DNA of 64,000 nt from DASWOJ01 sp964250755 (GCA_964250755.1 CAXUHB010000001.1:248001-312000), one strand, 5' to 3'. Positions 1 through 9,188 are shown, numbered from the stretch's first letter. The notes: generated by a model from the sequence alone, not told the origin. Numbers and translations are program-made.

Positions 1-1
1 G

Positions 2-916
2 GAGGCGCAGCAGGGCCAGGTGCGCGACCTGCTGGGGCAGTTGCAGGACGCGATCGCGCGGCGGGACACCTTGTCGCGCGAGTTGTCCAGCACACCGCCG
101 CAGATCGTCACCGAGACGGACCCGGGCAGCGCGGGCGGCGGAGGACCGGGGGGAAACCAGCGCCTGCGGGACGCCGAGCGCACCCTTGCGGAGCTTCGAG
201 CGATCTATACGGATCAGAATCCCGACGTGATCAGGCAGCGCCTGATCATTGACACCATCCGCCGGGGCGGCAGCGACCCGGCGCCGGCCGCACCGGGCCG
301 CACCGGGCCGCGCAACCGCACCGCGTCCAATCCGGTCTATGAGGCCCTGAAGTCGCGGCTGGTGGACAACGAGTCCACGATCGCGTCCCTGACGCGGCAG
401 GCGAACGACGCCACGAAGGAGCGCGACCGGCTGCAGGCCATCGCGAAGTCCGCACCGCAGCTGCAGGCCGACTTTGGAAACTTGAACCGCGACTACGAGG
501 TGGTGCAGCGGCAGTATGCCGACCTGCTGGCGCGCCGGGAGTCCATGCGGCTGTCGAACGCCGCGGATGCGGACAGCGACAAGGTGAAGGTGCAGGTGAT
601 TGACCCGCCGCAGGTGCCGCAGAATCCGGTGGCTCCGAAGCGGGCGCTGCTGGTGTCGGGCGTTCTGTTGGCGGGCTTGGCGGCCGGGTGCGGGCTGGCG
701 TTCCTGCTGGTGCAGTTGGACCAGTCGTTCCATACCGTGGACGACCTGCGTTCGCTGGGCTTCCCGGTCGTCGGAGGCATCTCCATGCTGGCCTCAGCGG
801 TGCCGCTGGCGCGGCGGGTCATGTGGGGTGGGCTATTCGTCGGTGCGGTCGCGTTGCCAGTGGGGGTTTATGGTGCGTTGCTGATGCGGCTGGCACGGAC
901 CGGCGCGGGCATTTGA
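2..916 (+). CDS. Wzz/GumC-type polysaccharide chain-length determinant, 5' end outside the window
   Basis: The frame is open from base 2, so the N-terminal membrane anchor and most of the Wzz domain lie upstream of the window. What is visible is a charged, Gln/Arg-rich coiled-coil stretch, then the Pro-rich hinge VIDPPQVPQNPVAPKR, which in this family sits just before the C-terminal membrane helix. A hydrophobic helix follows, then the short LDQSFHTVDDLRSLGFPVVG segment typical of GNVR/Wzz proteins, and a second hydrophobic stretch near the C-terminus. There is no tyrosine-kinase domain after the helix. Such inner-membrane proteins set the length of exported polysaccharide together with a Wzy or exosortase-linked assembly system. 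Glycan genes at 1.4 and 3.1 kb fit this role. The family call is confident; the exact subfamily is not. Confidence 0.85.
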   Translation, partial: EAQQGQVRDLLGQLQDAIARRDTLSRELSSTPPQIVTETDPGSAGGGGPGGNQRLRDAERTLAELRAIYTDQNPDVIRQRLIIDTIRRGGSDPAPAAPGRTGPRNRTASNPVYEALKSRLVDNESTIASLTRQANDATKERDRLQAIAKSAPQLQADFGNLNRDYEVVQRQYADLLARRESMRLSNAADADSDKVKVQVIDPPQVPQNPVAPKRALLVSGVLLAGLAAGCGLAFLLVQLDQSFHTVDDLRSLGFPVVGGISMLASAVPLARRVMWGGLFVGAVALPVGVYGALLMRLARTGAGI

Positions 917-1409
917 CGGTTCTACTGATGACGGTTACCCGCCCTTAATCTCACCATGTGAGACTTTCTCCTGTGCAGGGAGAGAGTCATGCCGGGATCG
1001 CCGCTTGCGGATGCTGCGCCCATTCAGCTTAGCGCCGACTGCGAGGCTTGCGACGGCCGCCCTTTGCCGCCTCTGGTGGCCTTGTCTGTGATTGCAGGAT
1101 TGTCGGGCGGGCTGTGGCTCCTGGTTTGGCGAGTGGGCCGAAGCCTGCTTGGGACGTGATCCCGCTGAGTTGGCGTCCCGCATCACCGGCGCGGTTGGCG
1201 TTCTGCCGGCGTCGGTGTCACAAGGCGCAGGCCTGGTGCGGGATTGAACATGCGCTGCGGCGGGGGTGCGACCTGCCGCACAGGTGCGTGGCTTCCGAGC
1301 GGCAAGAGTGCGGGAGAACTTGATGCTGGAATGCCGGTGGCGAACGGAATGGGCGGATACCGTGCCGGAAACGCGCCTTCTGATCGTGGCGCGGCGGGCC
1401 TGAGCGGCC
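917..1409. other. Intergenic region, no convincing gene
   Basis: About 490 bases without a coding region I can support; the open frames here are GC-driven. Two small adjacent hairpins can be drawn at about 950-985 (CTCAC/GTGAG and TCTCC/GGAGA). They lie just after the Wzz-type gene and could act in termination, but there is no T-run. Confidence 0.5.
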
Positions 1410-2633
1410 GTGACCGGGCGCGTCACGCAAGCCGCCATCCTGGTGGGCGGCCTTGGCACTCGCCTGGGGTCCCTGACCGCCACGACGCCGAAGCCCATGC
1501 TGTCCGTGGCCGGACGACCGTTCCTGGCCTGGGTCATGCGAGAGGTCCTGCGCTACGGCATCACAGACATCCTGCTGCTGACCGGGCACTTGTCGGACGT
1601 GGTGGAACAGGGTCTGCACGATCTGCAGAAGCAGCTGCCGCGGCCCGTCGCGATCACGATCAGCCAGGAGCCTGCGCCGGCCGGCACGGGCGGGGCGCTG
1701 CACCATGCGGGCCGGCATCTGCACGAGCGGTTCCTGCTGCTGAACGGGGACTCGCTGTTCGATTGCGACCTGGCGCCTGCCCTGGGCGTCCCGGAAGAGC
1801 CTGGAGTGCTTGGCCGCCTGATGCTCCGCCGGGTCGAGGATGCGTCGCGATACGGGATCGTGGCGTTCGAGGGCGGCGGGATCACCGCATTCCAGGAGCG
1901 GGGGGAGGCGGGACGGCCGGGGATCATCAACGGCGGCGCCTACGTCCTGAACCGGCGAGTGCTGGAATTGTGCAAGCCCACCTGCTCGCTTGAGCGCGAC
2001 GTGCTGCCGCGGCTGGCTGGCGCTGGGGCGTTGCGGGGCACGGTGGGGGCGGGCTGGTTCATAGACATCGGCGTTCCGGCGGACCTGGCCCGGGCCGGCG
2101 ACGAGGTGCCTGCCCACCTGCGCCGCCCGGCGCTGTTCCTGGACCGTGACGGCGTCTGCAACGTGGACCACGGCTGGGTTGGCAGCCCGGACCGGTTCGA
2201 GTGGATGCCGGGCGCCCGTGACGCCATACGCATGGCTCATCAGCGGGGCTGCCACGTTTTCATCGTCACCAACCAGTCCGGGGTGGCCCGCGGACTGTAT
2301 TCCGAGGGGGACGTGCAGGCCCTGCACGGATGGATGCTGGCGACGGTGATGCAGGACGGCGGAACGCTGGACGATGTCCGCTACTGCCCGTATCACCCCG
2401 AGGCGGCCGTGCCTGCCTACCGGCAGGTCCACCCGTGGCGCAAGCCGGCACCGGGGATGCTCCTGGACCTGATCCGGGCCTGGGAGCTTGATCCCAGCCG
2501 GTGCGCGATGGTTGGGGACCAGCCGACTGACGTGCAGGCTGCGGCAGGGGCGGGGATGGCCGGGCACATGTATGCTGGGGGCAACCTATACGACGTGGTC
2601 GGCCCGATTCTGGACCGGATCGCCTCGGCCTAA
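1410..2633 (+). CDS. Fused sugar-phosphate nucleotidyltransferase / HAD heptose-bisphosphate phosphatase
   Basis: A two-domain protein of 407 residues starting at GTG. Residues about 5-230 are a nucleotidyltransferase with the motif GGLGTRLGSLTATTPKPM and the acidic LLNGDSLFD, resembling HddC-type heptose-1-phosphate guanylyltransferases. Residues about 235-400 are a GmhB-type HAD phosphatase with the nucleophile motif FLDRDGVCN, motif II IVTNQSG, the RKPAPG lysine motif and the acidic motif VGDQPTD. Together they could perform two steps of GDP-D-glycero-manno-heptose synthesis for surface glycans. GmhB enzymes normally bind zinc through CPHHP and a later Cys pair before RKP. Here the first is CPYHP and the second reads VHPWRKP, so the zinc site looks degenerate. 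The exact sugar is an inference. Confidence 0.85.
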   Translation: MTGRVTQAAILVGGLGTRLGSLTATTPKPMLSVAGRPFLAWVMREVLRYGITDILLLTGHLSDVVEQGLHDLQKQLPRPVAITISQEPAPAGTGGALHHAGRHLHERFLLLNGDSLFDCDLAPALGVPEEPGVLGRLMLRRVEDASRYGIVAFEGGGITAFQERGEAGRPGIINGGAYVLNRRVLELCKPTCSLERDVLPRLAGAGALRGTVGAGWFIDIGVPADLARAGDEVPAHLRRPALFLDRDGVCNVDHGWVGSPDRFEWMPGARDAIRMAHQRGCHVFIVTNQSGVARGLYSEGDVQALHGWMLATVMQDGGTLDDVRYCPYHPEAAVPAYRQVHPWRKPAPGMLLDLIRAWELDPSRCAMVGDQPTDVQAAAGAGMAGHMYAGGNLYDVVGPILDRIASA

Positions 2634-3059
2634 TACCCACCGCCGGAAGTTCCGACCTTCGGCGGCGGGCGGAATGCAGGGCGGAGCGCGGCGCTTTCCG
2701 CCACGGGCCAACTCCTCCCTGCGGCGGATGGCGCTGCACTTATCCGCCCCACCCCGTCCGCAGCCGGGCACGGGTCAGAACTCTCGGCAGTTGCTACAGC
2801 ACCGACCGTCGCTTGCTCCGGTTGTTCCGCGAGCAACCCTTCATCGCAGGGCGCCTTCGCCGCGGCGTGGAGGGCTGTGACGGCCGTGTTGACGGCCCCT
2901 GATTGGCCGCGTTGCTGCGCGGCTCGCGATGACGACGCCGTTGCGCATGGGGTCAGAGCAAGGGACGGCTGATTTGGCCCGCTGCTTGATCCGGCCTGCC
3001 TGATACCGGTTGGCGAGCAGCCGGCGCCGTTGCGATGCATGCGCCGAGGGCTATGGCAG
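2634..3059. other. Intergenic region between convergent glycan genes
   Basis: About 425 bases between the end of the fused heptose gene and the end of the large glycosyltransferase on the other strand. An imperfect hairpin (CGCC-G-GAAG with CTTC-GGCG, about 2641-2664) starts eight bases after the stop at 2633 and could help transcription end; it has no T-run. I see no gene or RNA in the rest. Confidence 0.45.
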
Positions 3060-6000
3060 CTACTCCGCGGCGCCGCGCAGGGCAGCGCGCATCTCCTTCA
3101 TGGCCTGGCGCTGCCCCGCCGCAAGGGCAGGGTCCGGCCCCAGGAGGCCACGCATGTGGCGATGCATTCGTGCGACCTCGGCCAGGTGCCTCCGCCGGGG
3201 CAGCCGGTGGGTCACGCTCGCGGCGTGGCGGCGATGCACGTTCAAAGGCTCCGCCACATAGGCGACGCTGCCGCCGGCGCTCATCACCTCGGCATAGACG
3301 CGCCAGTCACCGGCCATCGTGAAATGGTCCAGTTCAGCGCCGCAACGGTCCAGCGCCCGGCGCAGCGCGTCGCGCCGCCACAGGACGGCGCTGGCGTTCA
3401 GGATCAGGTTGCGTTGGGACAGGCAGGCCCGCAGCACCGTGGCGGCGGGATGCACGCCGTTCCGGGCCAGCAGCGGTACGCCGGCCTGGGCGTAGTAGGC
3501 TTGGTGGCTGTCCCACAACGGCGCGCCCGCGGCGTCCACGGCACGGCTGTCGGTGAACGCCATGACCGCGTCGGGCGCGTCCCGGAGCGCCGCGGCGAGC
3601 GCCGCCAGGAACCCAGTCTCCGCCATGTCGTCAGCCTCGGCGATCCAGAGCCACTCGCCGGCCGCCAAGTCCACCGCACGCTGCCACTGCCGGAACACGG
3701 AGCCTGAATTGCGCTCCGACCTGACCCAGCGCACCGACCGGCCGGCATCCGCTGCGGCCTGGCGCACGACCGCGGGGCTGTTGTCGGTCGAGGCGTCGTC
3801 CAGCACGACGACCTCGCGCACGGGATGGGTCTGGGCTGTGATGGAAGCGATGCGCCCGGCGAGATACCGACCGTAGTTGTAGTTGGGCACCACCACGGAC
3901 ACGTCGAGCATGCCAGGCGATACCAGCCGCAAGATGTTGACGGCGTAGGCGCCAAAAGCAAAGTCGCGCCTGGCGCGGGCCGCCAGACGCGCGGCCTCGT
4001 CCGGGCGTGTGCGCATCGCGACGGCGCGCATCTGCCGCACCGTCGCCGCGGGGTCGCCCAGGGGAACTGCAGCACCGGCCCCGTAGGCGCGCAGCAGGTC
4101 CGGGGCGCCGCCCGCCCCCTCGAACGCGATGGTGGGAACGCCGGCGGACATCGCCTCCAGCACCACGCTGGGCAGCGGGTCCTCCCGCGAGGTCAGGAGA
4201 TGCACGTCGGCGCACGCGAGCCAGTCGCCCCCGTCCGGCGTCCGGGGCTGATGGTGGAAGGTGCCGGTTGCCGCGGCCTCCGCCATCTCGGGGCCAAGGT
4301 AGGCCTCGACGGAGGGGTCAAGGTCGCCGATCCAGACGAAGTGAATGGATGCGCCGGCGGCCTGGGCGATGCGCCACGCCTGCAGGAACAGGTCGAAGCC
4401 CTTGCGCAAGTCGGCGTAGCCCAGCCCAATCGCCAGCAGCGCGTCGGGGGGCACGCCCAGCACCCGGCGCAGCCCGGCGCGGCTGGACGGGTCGTCCATG
4501 GCCTCGACTGGGCGATACAGGCCCTGCTGCAGGAGGACGGCCTTGTCCGGCGGGGCGGAGACCTGGTCCAGGAACCGGTCACGGACGAAGGGGGCGGCGA
4601 ATACAAGGCGGCTGGCGATGGCGGCCGCTTCACGCGCCGGGCCGATCAGGTTGCGCTCGTGCAGAAGGCGCGGCAGCTCGTGGACCATCAGCACGCAGGG
4701 CAACCCGGCTGCGGCCAGCGGTGCGCACGCGCGGGATGCGGCGGCGCTGTTCACGATGGCCGAGACGAAGCCCTGCGCCCGGAACCGCGCTGCGAGGGCA
4801 GGCAGGTCGGCAGGGCAGGGGGCGATGGTGGTTGGCGCCACCCCGCGGTAGTCCCGGGCCAGTGCCCCATCGCCGAGCAGGAGGAAGGCCACCTGCACCC
4901 CGGCCCCGGCAACCAGGTGCCGGCCCAGGTTCAGCAGCAGCAGTTGCGCCCCGGCGGGAAAGGCGTCGTGGCCGACCAGCAGCAGGCGCATCCGGGCGGG
5001 GCGCCCACCGGCGCCGGCGATGGCGCGGCCGGTGGCGTTCAGGTAGGCGGCGCCGAAATGCACGTCGGGTTCAAGGTATGCGCCCTCCGCCCACTCGTTC
5101 CAGGCGTTCACGCAAACGAGGGGGGTGCCCATCACGGGGTGGGCCTGGGCCTCCCCGACCAGCCGGGTGAGCCAGGCCTGATACTTCTCGGGCGTGGAGC
5201 CGTGCAGGACCATGCCTGCGCCTTGACGCCGGGCGTCGTTGTCCCAGCCGGGCACTGCGGTGCGGATGAGGTCATAGGCCGGCTGGTCCCTGCCGGAAGC
5301 GGCGACGAGGTCGTCGTAGCCGTAAACCCGCGCCGTCGCGGCATGGTCCAGCATATGCAGCCCGGGGTTCAGGAGCGGCAGGCCATCGGTCAGCTTGTGC
5401 GGCGGGAACTCGACGGCGGCGTCCATGCCGAAGGCGCGCGGGTCGCGGTCGCAGAAGCTCTGGGCCATCACCAGCACGGGATCCTCGCCCAGCGCATGGA
5501 ACAGCGCGCGCCAGCGGGCGGTGGCGGCCTGGGGCTGGGGGATTAGCCCGGCGCGGTAGACCATCAGCACGGGGCGACCCTGCAGGCGGATGTAGCGGGG
5601 GTCGGCGAAGTGCCGGGCCAAGTCGGCGGCGAGGGCGGGTTCGTCGGCCTCGCGGTAGTCCTGGGCAATTAGGACCTCCTGCTCGGCCCCGTCCCAGCGG
5701 CGGGTCCAGTTCTCGTTGGCCCACATCAGGCAGAAGGGGAAGTCCACGCCGGGGTCGGCCAGCATGGCCTCCAGCGGAGCGTCCAGGAGGCGGCGACCGT
5801 TGAACCAGTAGTAGTAATAGACGAAGCCGCCCAGCCCGGCGCCGCGGGCCAGCTCGACCTGGCGGTGCAGCGTTGCCGTGCCGTCCAGGCGGTAGGGGCC
5901 GAGGTCGCGCGGAATGCGCGGTTGGTAGTGCCCGGCGAAGCGCGGCAGCGCCCGCTGCACGTTGGTCCATTCGGTGAAGCCCTGGCCCCACCATGCGTCG

Positions 6001-6785
6001 TTCTCCGGGGTAGGGTGATATTGGGGCAGGTAGAAGGCCAGGACCACAGCGCGGCGGGGCGAGCCTGGCGGCAGGTCTTCGACCGGCTCGGCAAGGGGGC
6101 CGGCTGCGGCGTTGCGGCGGACCTCGCGTGGGATGTCCGTGTCCAGTTCGGGCCGGGCAGGATGAATGCCGGGCGTGTTGCGGTGGGTGCGGTAGTGCAG
6201 CAGCGGGTTCACGTCGGGCTGATCGCGCAGGTAGCGGCTGCGATACCAGGCGGTGTCGAAGCCCGGGGACGCCGCACGCCCCTCGGCCGCGCCTTGGACG
6301 AGGTAATGCTCAAAGGGGTCCATTGCGGCGCTGGCGACATCGGGGGACTGGCGGCAGTAGAAGCCGGCGTCGAATTCGGGCACCGGGCTGACCCGTCCGG
6401 TGTGCCGGTGCTGCAGGAAGTGCTGCAGGCACCCCTGGCCGGCGGGGACGCGGTGGTGCCTGCGATACCAGGCGGGGTCGAAATGACCGATGGGCTGACG
6501 GCCCTCGGCTTCCCCATACTCGATGTAGTGCAGCAGCGGCTCCGCCCCAGACTCATGCACGTCGCGGTTGCGCTGCAGATACCAGGTGGGGTCGAAGTAG
6601 GGGTTCGGCCAGCGCCCTTCCTGCCAGCCGTAGCGGAAGTAGTGGACGACAGGGTCTATCCCGCAGGCGGCGATGTCGGCGTTGCGGCACAGGAACCAGT
6701 CGCGGAGGAACAGGCCGGATCGGACGAGCGTGAGAACATCGCCGAGGTCCAGGCGGGTGGGGGATGGTGGCGTGCGCCGCTGCAT
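3060..6785 (-). CDS. Three-domain glycosyltransferase (WbsX/GH99-like, GT4, GT2) with N-terminal repeats
   Basis: A 1241-residue protein. Residues about 1-215 hold four or five repeats built on HYxxxGxxEGRxP followed by FDPxWY, seen at the front of large polysaccharide glycosyltransferases. Residues about 247-590 are a WbsX/GH99-like domain (AFYLPQYHPTPENDAWWGQG, YYYYWFNGRRLL, LMWANENWTRRWDG, CVNAWNEWAEG). Residues about 598-940 look like a GT-B fold GT4 transferase (glycine-rich start, then SREDPLPSVVLEAMSAGVP). Residues about 958-1200 are a GT2 transferase (VSVVVPNYNYGRYL, VVLDDAST, WLWIAEADD). It probably builds several linkages of an extracellular or O-antigen glycan in the cytoplasm. Its start is ATG, with no partner on the same strand. 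The domain calls are firm; the product sugar is unknown. Confidence 0.88.
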   Translation of the reverse strand: MQRRTPPSPTRLDLGDVLTLVRSGLFLRDWFLCRNADIAACGIDPVVHYFRYGWQEGRWPNPYFDPTWYLQRNRDVHESGAEPLLHYIEYGEAEGRQPIGHFDPAWYRRHHRVPAGQGCLQHFLQHRHTGRVSPVPEFDAGFYCRQSPDVASAAMDPFEHYLVQGAAEGRAASPGFDTAWYRSRYLRDQPDVNPLLHYRTHRNTPGIHPARPELDTDIPREVRRNAAAGPLAEPVEDLPPGSPRRAVVLAFYLPQYHPTPENDAWWGQGFTEWTNVQRALPRFAGHYQPRIPRDLGPYRLDGTATLHRQVELARGAGLGGFVYYYYWFNGRRLLDAPLEAMLADPGVDFPFCLMWANENWTRRWDGAEQEVLIAQDYREADEPALAADLARHFADPRYIRLQGRPVLMVYRAGLIPQPQAATARWRALFHALGEDPVLVMAQSFCDRDPRAFGMDAAVEFPPHKLTDGLPLLNPGLHMLDHAATARVYGYDDLVAASGRDQPAYDLIRTAVPGWDNDARRQGAGMVLHGSTPEKYQAWLTRLVGEAQAHPVMGTPLVCVNAWNEWAEGAYLEPDVHFGAAYLNATGRAIAGAGGRPARMRLLLVGHDAFPAGAQLLLLNLGRHLVAGAGVQVAFLLLGDGALARDYRGVAPTTIAPCPADLPALAARFRAQGFVSAIVNSAAASRACAPLAAAGLPCVLMVHELPRLLHERNLIGPAREAAAIASRLVFAAPFVRDRFLDQVSAPPDKAVLLQQGLYRPVEAMDDPSSRAGLRRVLGVPPDALLAIGLGYADLRKGFDLFLQAWRIAQAAGASIHFVWIGDLDPSVEAYLGPEMAEAAATGTFHHQPRTPDGGDWLACADVHLLTSREDPLPSVVLEAMSAGVPTIAFEGAGGAPDLLRAYGAGAAVPLGDPAATVRQMRAVAMRTRPDEAARLAARARRDFAFGAYAVNILRLVSPGMLDVSVVVPNYNYGRYLAGRIASITAQTHPVREVVVLDDASTDNSPAVVRQAAADAGRSVRWVRSERNSGSVFRQWQRAVDLAAGEWLWIAEADDMAETGFLAALAAALRDAPDAVMAFTDSRAVDAAGAPLWDSHQAYYAQAGVPLLARNGVHPAATVLRACLSQRNLILNASAVLWRRDALRRALDRCGAELDHFTMAGDWRVYAEVMSAGGSVAYVAEPLNVHRRHAASVTHRLPRRRHLAEVARMHRHMRGLLGPDPALAAGQRQAMKEMRAALRGAAE

Positions 6786-6890
6786 ACGTCCAGCGTGGCC
6801 GGATTCTGCCTAGCCTACAACCGGTGGTTTTCAATGCCGTGCCTTTTCGTTGGAGCTTGTTGCGAGGCTGCATCCCGTGGTTTCAACCTA

Positions 6891-6926
6891 TCAGACGGAA
6901 GCCACTTCTCAGACGGAAGCCACTTC
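6891..6926. repeat. Perfect 18-bp tandem duplication
   Basis: The unit TCAGACGGAAGCCACTTC occurs twice with no gap, about 100 bases upstream of the large glycosyltransferase start (minus strand) and 120 bases before the lipoprotein gene (plus strand). It lies in the shared intergenic region, so it could affect either promoter. No function is evident. Confidence 0.9.
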
Positions 6927-7049
6927 AATAGGGAATGCCAATTGCTGGGGCGTGTGCGGCTGGGCGGGCACGCAACCAGGCCGGCGGCGGGGGCGGCTGC
7001 CCTGTCCAAGCTAGTGGAACCTGCCTGACGCGCCCGTGTTCAGGACGGA

Positions 7050-7925
7050 ATGCGTGTCGCCCTTGTTTTCGCACTCCTGCTGTCCGCCTGCTCCCCTGCC
7101 GCGTTGCTGAACGCGACCGTGCCGTCCGAAGGGGTCCAGGTCACGCGCGGCGTGGCGTATGCCGAGGGTCCTCGGGGCCGGCTGGACATCTACCGTCCGG
7201 CCTCGGCAGCGGGGCGGGCGCCGCTGGTCGTGTTCATCTACGGCGGAAGCTGGCGAACTGGGGACAAGGGGATGTATGCGTTCGTCGCCCTGCCGCTGGC
7301 CATGCGGGGCGCAGTGGTCGTGGTGCCGGACTACCGGGTGTATCCGGAGGTGCGGTTCCCGGAGTTCCTGGACGACAATGCCCGTGCGGTGGCCTGGGCC
7401 GCGGCCCATGCGTCCGCGCTGGGTGCGGACCCGCAACGGGTGTTCGTGGTCGGGCATTCTGCGGGGGCCTACAACGCGGCGATGCTGGCGCTGGACCCGC
7501 GGCGGCTGGCGGGCGCCGGCTTCGGGCGGGAGCGGCTGGCGGGGGTCGTTGGACTGGCTGGGCCGTATGACTTCCTGCCGATCACCGGGGAGGACATCAA
7601 GCCGGTGTTCGCCAGCGTGGACGACGGGCCGCTCAGCCAGCCCGTGACCTATGTGGACGGGCGCAACCCGCCGATGCTGCTGATGGCGGGCACGGATGAC
7701 ACCACGGTGAACCCGCTGAACACGGCGTCGCTGGCGGAGAAGGTCCGGGCCGCGGGCGGGCCGGTCGAGGCTCGCGCGCTGCCGGGCATAGGCCATATTG
7801 GGATCGTCACGGCATTTGCGCCACTGTTCCGGAAGCGGGCGGCCGTGCTGGACGAGGTCTGGGCCTTCATTCAGCGGCATGGTCCGGTGCGGGCGGCAGC
7901 CGCGGCTGGACAGCGGGCGGGGTGA
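7050..7925 (+). CDS. Lipoprotein alpha/beta-hydrolase (carboxylesterase-like)
   Basis: A 291-residue protein beginning with a lipoprotein signal, a hydrophobic run ending in the lipobox LLSAC at residue 13 or so, so it is likely tethered to a membrane facing the periplasm. The rest is an alpha/beta-hydrolase of the esterase/lipase group. It has the oxyanion-hole segment VVFIYGGSW (Tyr in place of the usual His of HGG), the nucleophile elbow GHSAGAY, a likely catalytic Asp in MAGTDDTTV and His in GIGHIGI. Substrate unknown; short acyl or aryl esters are usual. An AGGACGG sequence lies just before the ATG. It stands alone on this strand. Confidence 0.85.
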   Translation: MRVALVFALLLSACSPAALLNATVPSEGVQVTRGVAYAEGPRGRLDIYRPASAAGRAPLVVFIYGGSWRTGDKGMYAFVALPLAMRGAVVVVPDYRVYPEVRFPEFLDDNARAVAWAAAHASALGADPQRVFVVGHSAGAYNAAMLALDPRRLAGAGFGRERLAGVVGLAGPYDFLPITGEDIKPVFASVDDGPLSQPVTYVDGRNPPMLLMAGTDDTTVNPLNTASLAEKVRAAGGPVEARALPGIGHIGIVTAFAPLFRKRAAVLDEVWAFIQRHGPVRAAAAAGQRAG

Positions 7926-7965
7926 TCCCCAGGGCGCGATCCCCGGGGCGCGATCCCCGGGCAAT
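7924..7965. repeat. Three 14-bp tandem units with palindromic core
   Basis: Units GATCCCCAGGGCGC, GATCCCCGGGGCGC and GATCCCCGGGCAAT follow one another directly after the esterase stop codon. The GATCCCCGGGG core is self-complementary, so the region can fold; it may serve as a weak terminator. Confidence 0.8.
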
Positions 7966-8040
7966 GTTGGCTTGGCGCGGTGCGATCGAGCGCCATCTGA
8001 GATGGTTTCCCCGCTTGCCAGTGCGCCGACCGGCGCTGCG

Positions 8041-8808
8041 CTACCGTCCTTCGAACACCGGAGGGCGCCGTGCGCGGAATGCTGTAAGTCCTTCGGCGTA
8101 GTCGGTGCTGTGGAGCGCCCGCCTGCGGCCCTCGGCCAGGCGCGCGGCAGCGGTGGATGGCAGGGGAAGGGCGGCGGCCAGGGCGCGCACCTGCTGCTTC
8201 GCGCTGGTGACAGACAGGGGGGCGTTGGCGGCGATGCGCTCCGCCATGGCGTAGGTGAATGTTTCGAGTTCAGGCCCGGGGACGACGTGGTTCAGGAGGC
8301 CGAGCTGCAAGGCGCGGGCGGCAGGCATGGGATCCGCAGTGCCGAACATTTCTAGCGCCGCGGCGGGGCCAGCCCGGATCATGACGTTCAGCAGGCCGTC
8401 GGAGTCGTAGGGCAGCCCGAGCTTGGCGGGGGTGAAGGCCAGGGTGCATGTGGGGTCGGCGACGGCGAAGTCGCACCGGAGCGCCAGGTCGGTCCCGCCG
8501 CCCCAGGCGCTGCCGTGGAGCATGGCGATGACCAGGCCGGGATGGTCGGCGATGCGTCGGAAGAGAGCCTTGAGCGGGCCGTCTTCGGCCAAGGGGTCGA
8601 AGCCCGGGGCGAGTGCGGCGATGTCGAAGCCAGCGCACCAGACGGATGCGTCGGGACTGGCCCGGAGGATGACGACGCGAGCCTGGGCGGCCTCGTCCAG
8701 GGCTGCGGCAATACTGGCCAGCATCGAGAGGGAGAGCGCGTTGCGCCGTTCCGGCTGATTCAGAGATATGACGGCGACGGCACCGTGCCACGATAGGACG
8801 GCAGGCAC
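8041..8808 (-). CDS. Enoyl-CoA hydratase/isomerase family protein
   Basis: About 255 residues of the crotonase fold: LNQPERRNALS near the N-terminus, CAGFDIAAL (the CoA-binding region), and the oxyanion-hole segment AMLHGSAWGGGTDLAL. The Glu residues that activate water in true hydratases are not obvious, so an isomerase, hydrolase or other crotonase activity is possible. Start choice is uncertain. GTG at 8808 gives a protein starting PAVLSWHG and lies downstream of the hairpin at 8823-8845. GTG at 8838 would add ten residues but would place the start inside that hairpin. No operon partner follows. Confidence 0.82.
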   Translation of the reverse strand: MPAVLSWHGAVAVISLNQPERRNALSLSMLASIAAALDEAAQARVVILRASPDASVWCAGFDIAALAPGFDPLAEDGPLKALFRRIADHPGLVIAMLHGSAWGGGTDLALRCDFAVADPTCTLAFTPAKLGLPYDSDGLLNVMIRAGPAAALEMFGTADPMPAARALQLGLLNHVVPGPELETFTYAMAERIAANAPLSVTSAKQQVRALAAALPLPSTAAARLAEGRRRALHSTDYAEGLTAFRARRPPVFEGR

Positions 8809-8822
8809 CTCGGAAACAGAAC

Positions 8823-8845
8823 GGGCGGGGGTTTGCACCCCCGCC
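8823..8845 (-). terminator. Hairpin terminator after the small exported protein gene
   Basis: A perfect 9-bp stem GGGCGGGGG/CCCCCGCCC with a 6-base loop. Read on the minus strand it is followed by GTTCTGTTT, moderately T-rich. It lies between the gene at 8898-9188 and the crotonase gene, so it would end the first transcript or attenuate read-through into the second. Confidence 0.65.
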
Positions 8846-8897
8846 CTATAGCCTGTTCCACGGCGGGCTGTGAACCGCCGCGGGTTGGTCCAACGCC

Positions 8898-9188
8898 CTA
8901 CTTCGGGGTCGGAACGGTCCCTGCCATCGGGGGCGAGCCGGCCGGCGCGGCCATCATCGGCACCGTCGAGGCGCCTGGGGTCACGACGGTCGTGCTGAGC
9001 GGGCCGGACACGTTCGGGTTGGAGGCGCTGCCGGTGTTCATGTTCGCGGCACCCGGCGGCACGCTGGTTGCGGGCTGGGGTGCGCTGGAAGAGGCGTTGG
9101 GCGAGGGCGGAGACTGGGTGGAGCCGCTCTGCGCGAAGGCGGCAGTGGAGGCGAGCAGGACCGCGAGGGCTGGGACGAACTTCAGCAT
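8898..9188 (-). CDS. Small exported Pro/Ser/Thr-rich protein
   Basis: A 96-residue protein with a clear Sec signal peptide (MLKFVPALAVLLASTAAFAQ) and a low-complexity mature part rich in Ser, Pro, Asn and Thr. No known domain. I chose the ATG at 9188 because AAGGA lies nine bases before it; the upstream ATG three codons earlier would have that sequence touching it. Likely periplasmic or cell-surface. Function unknown. Confidence 0.7.
   Translation of the reverse strand: MLKFVPALAVLLASTAAFAQSGSTQSPPSPNASSSAPQPATSVPPGAANMNTGSASNPNVSGPLSTTVVTPGASTVPMMAAPAGSPPMAGTVPTPK

Noticed and set aside
1048..1323. Possible 91-codon gene between the Wzz-type and heptose genes
   Set aside because: No ribosome site, no domain, composition like non-coding frames.
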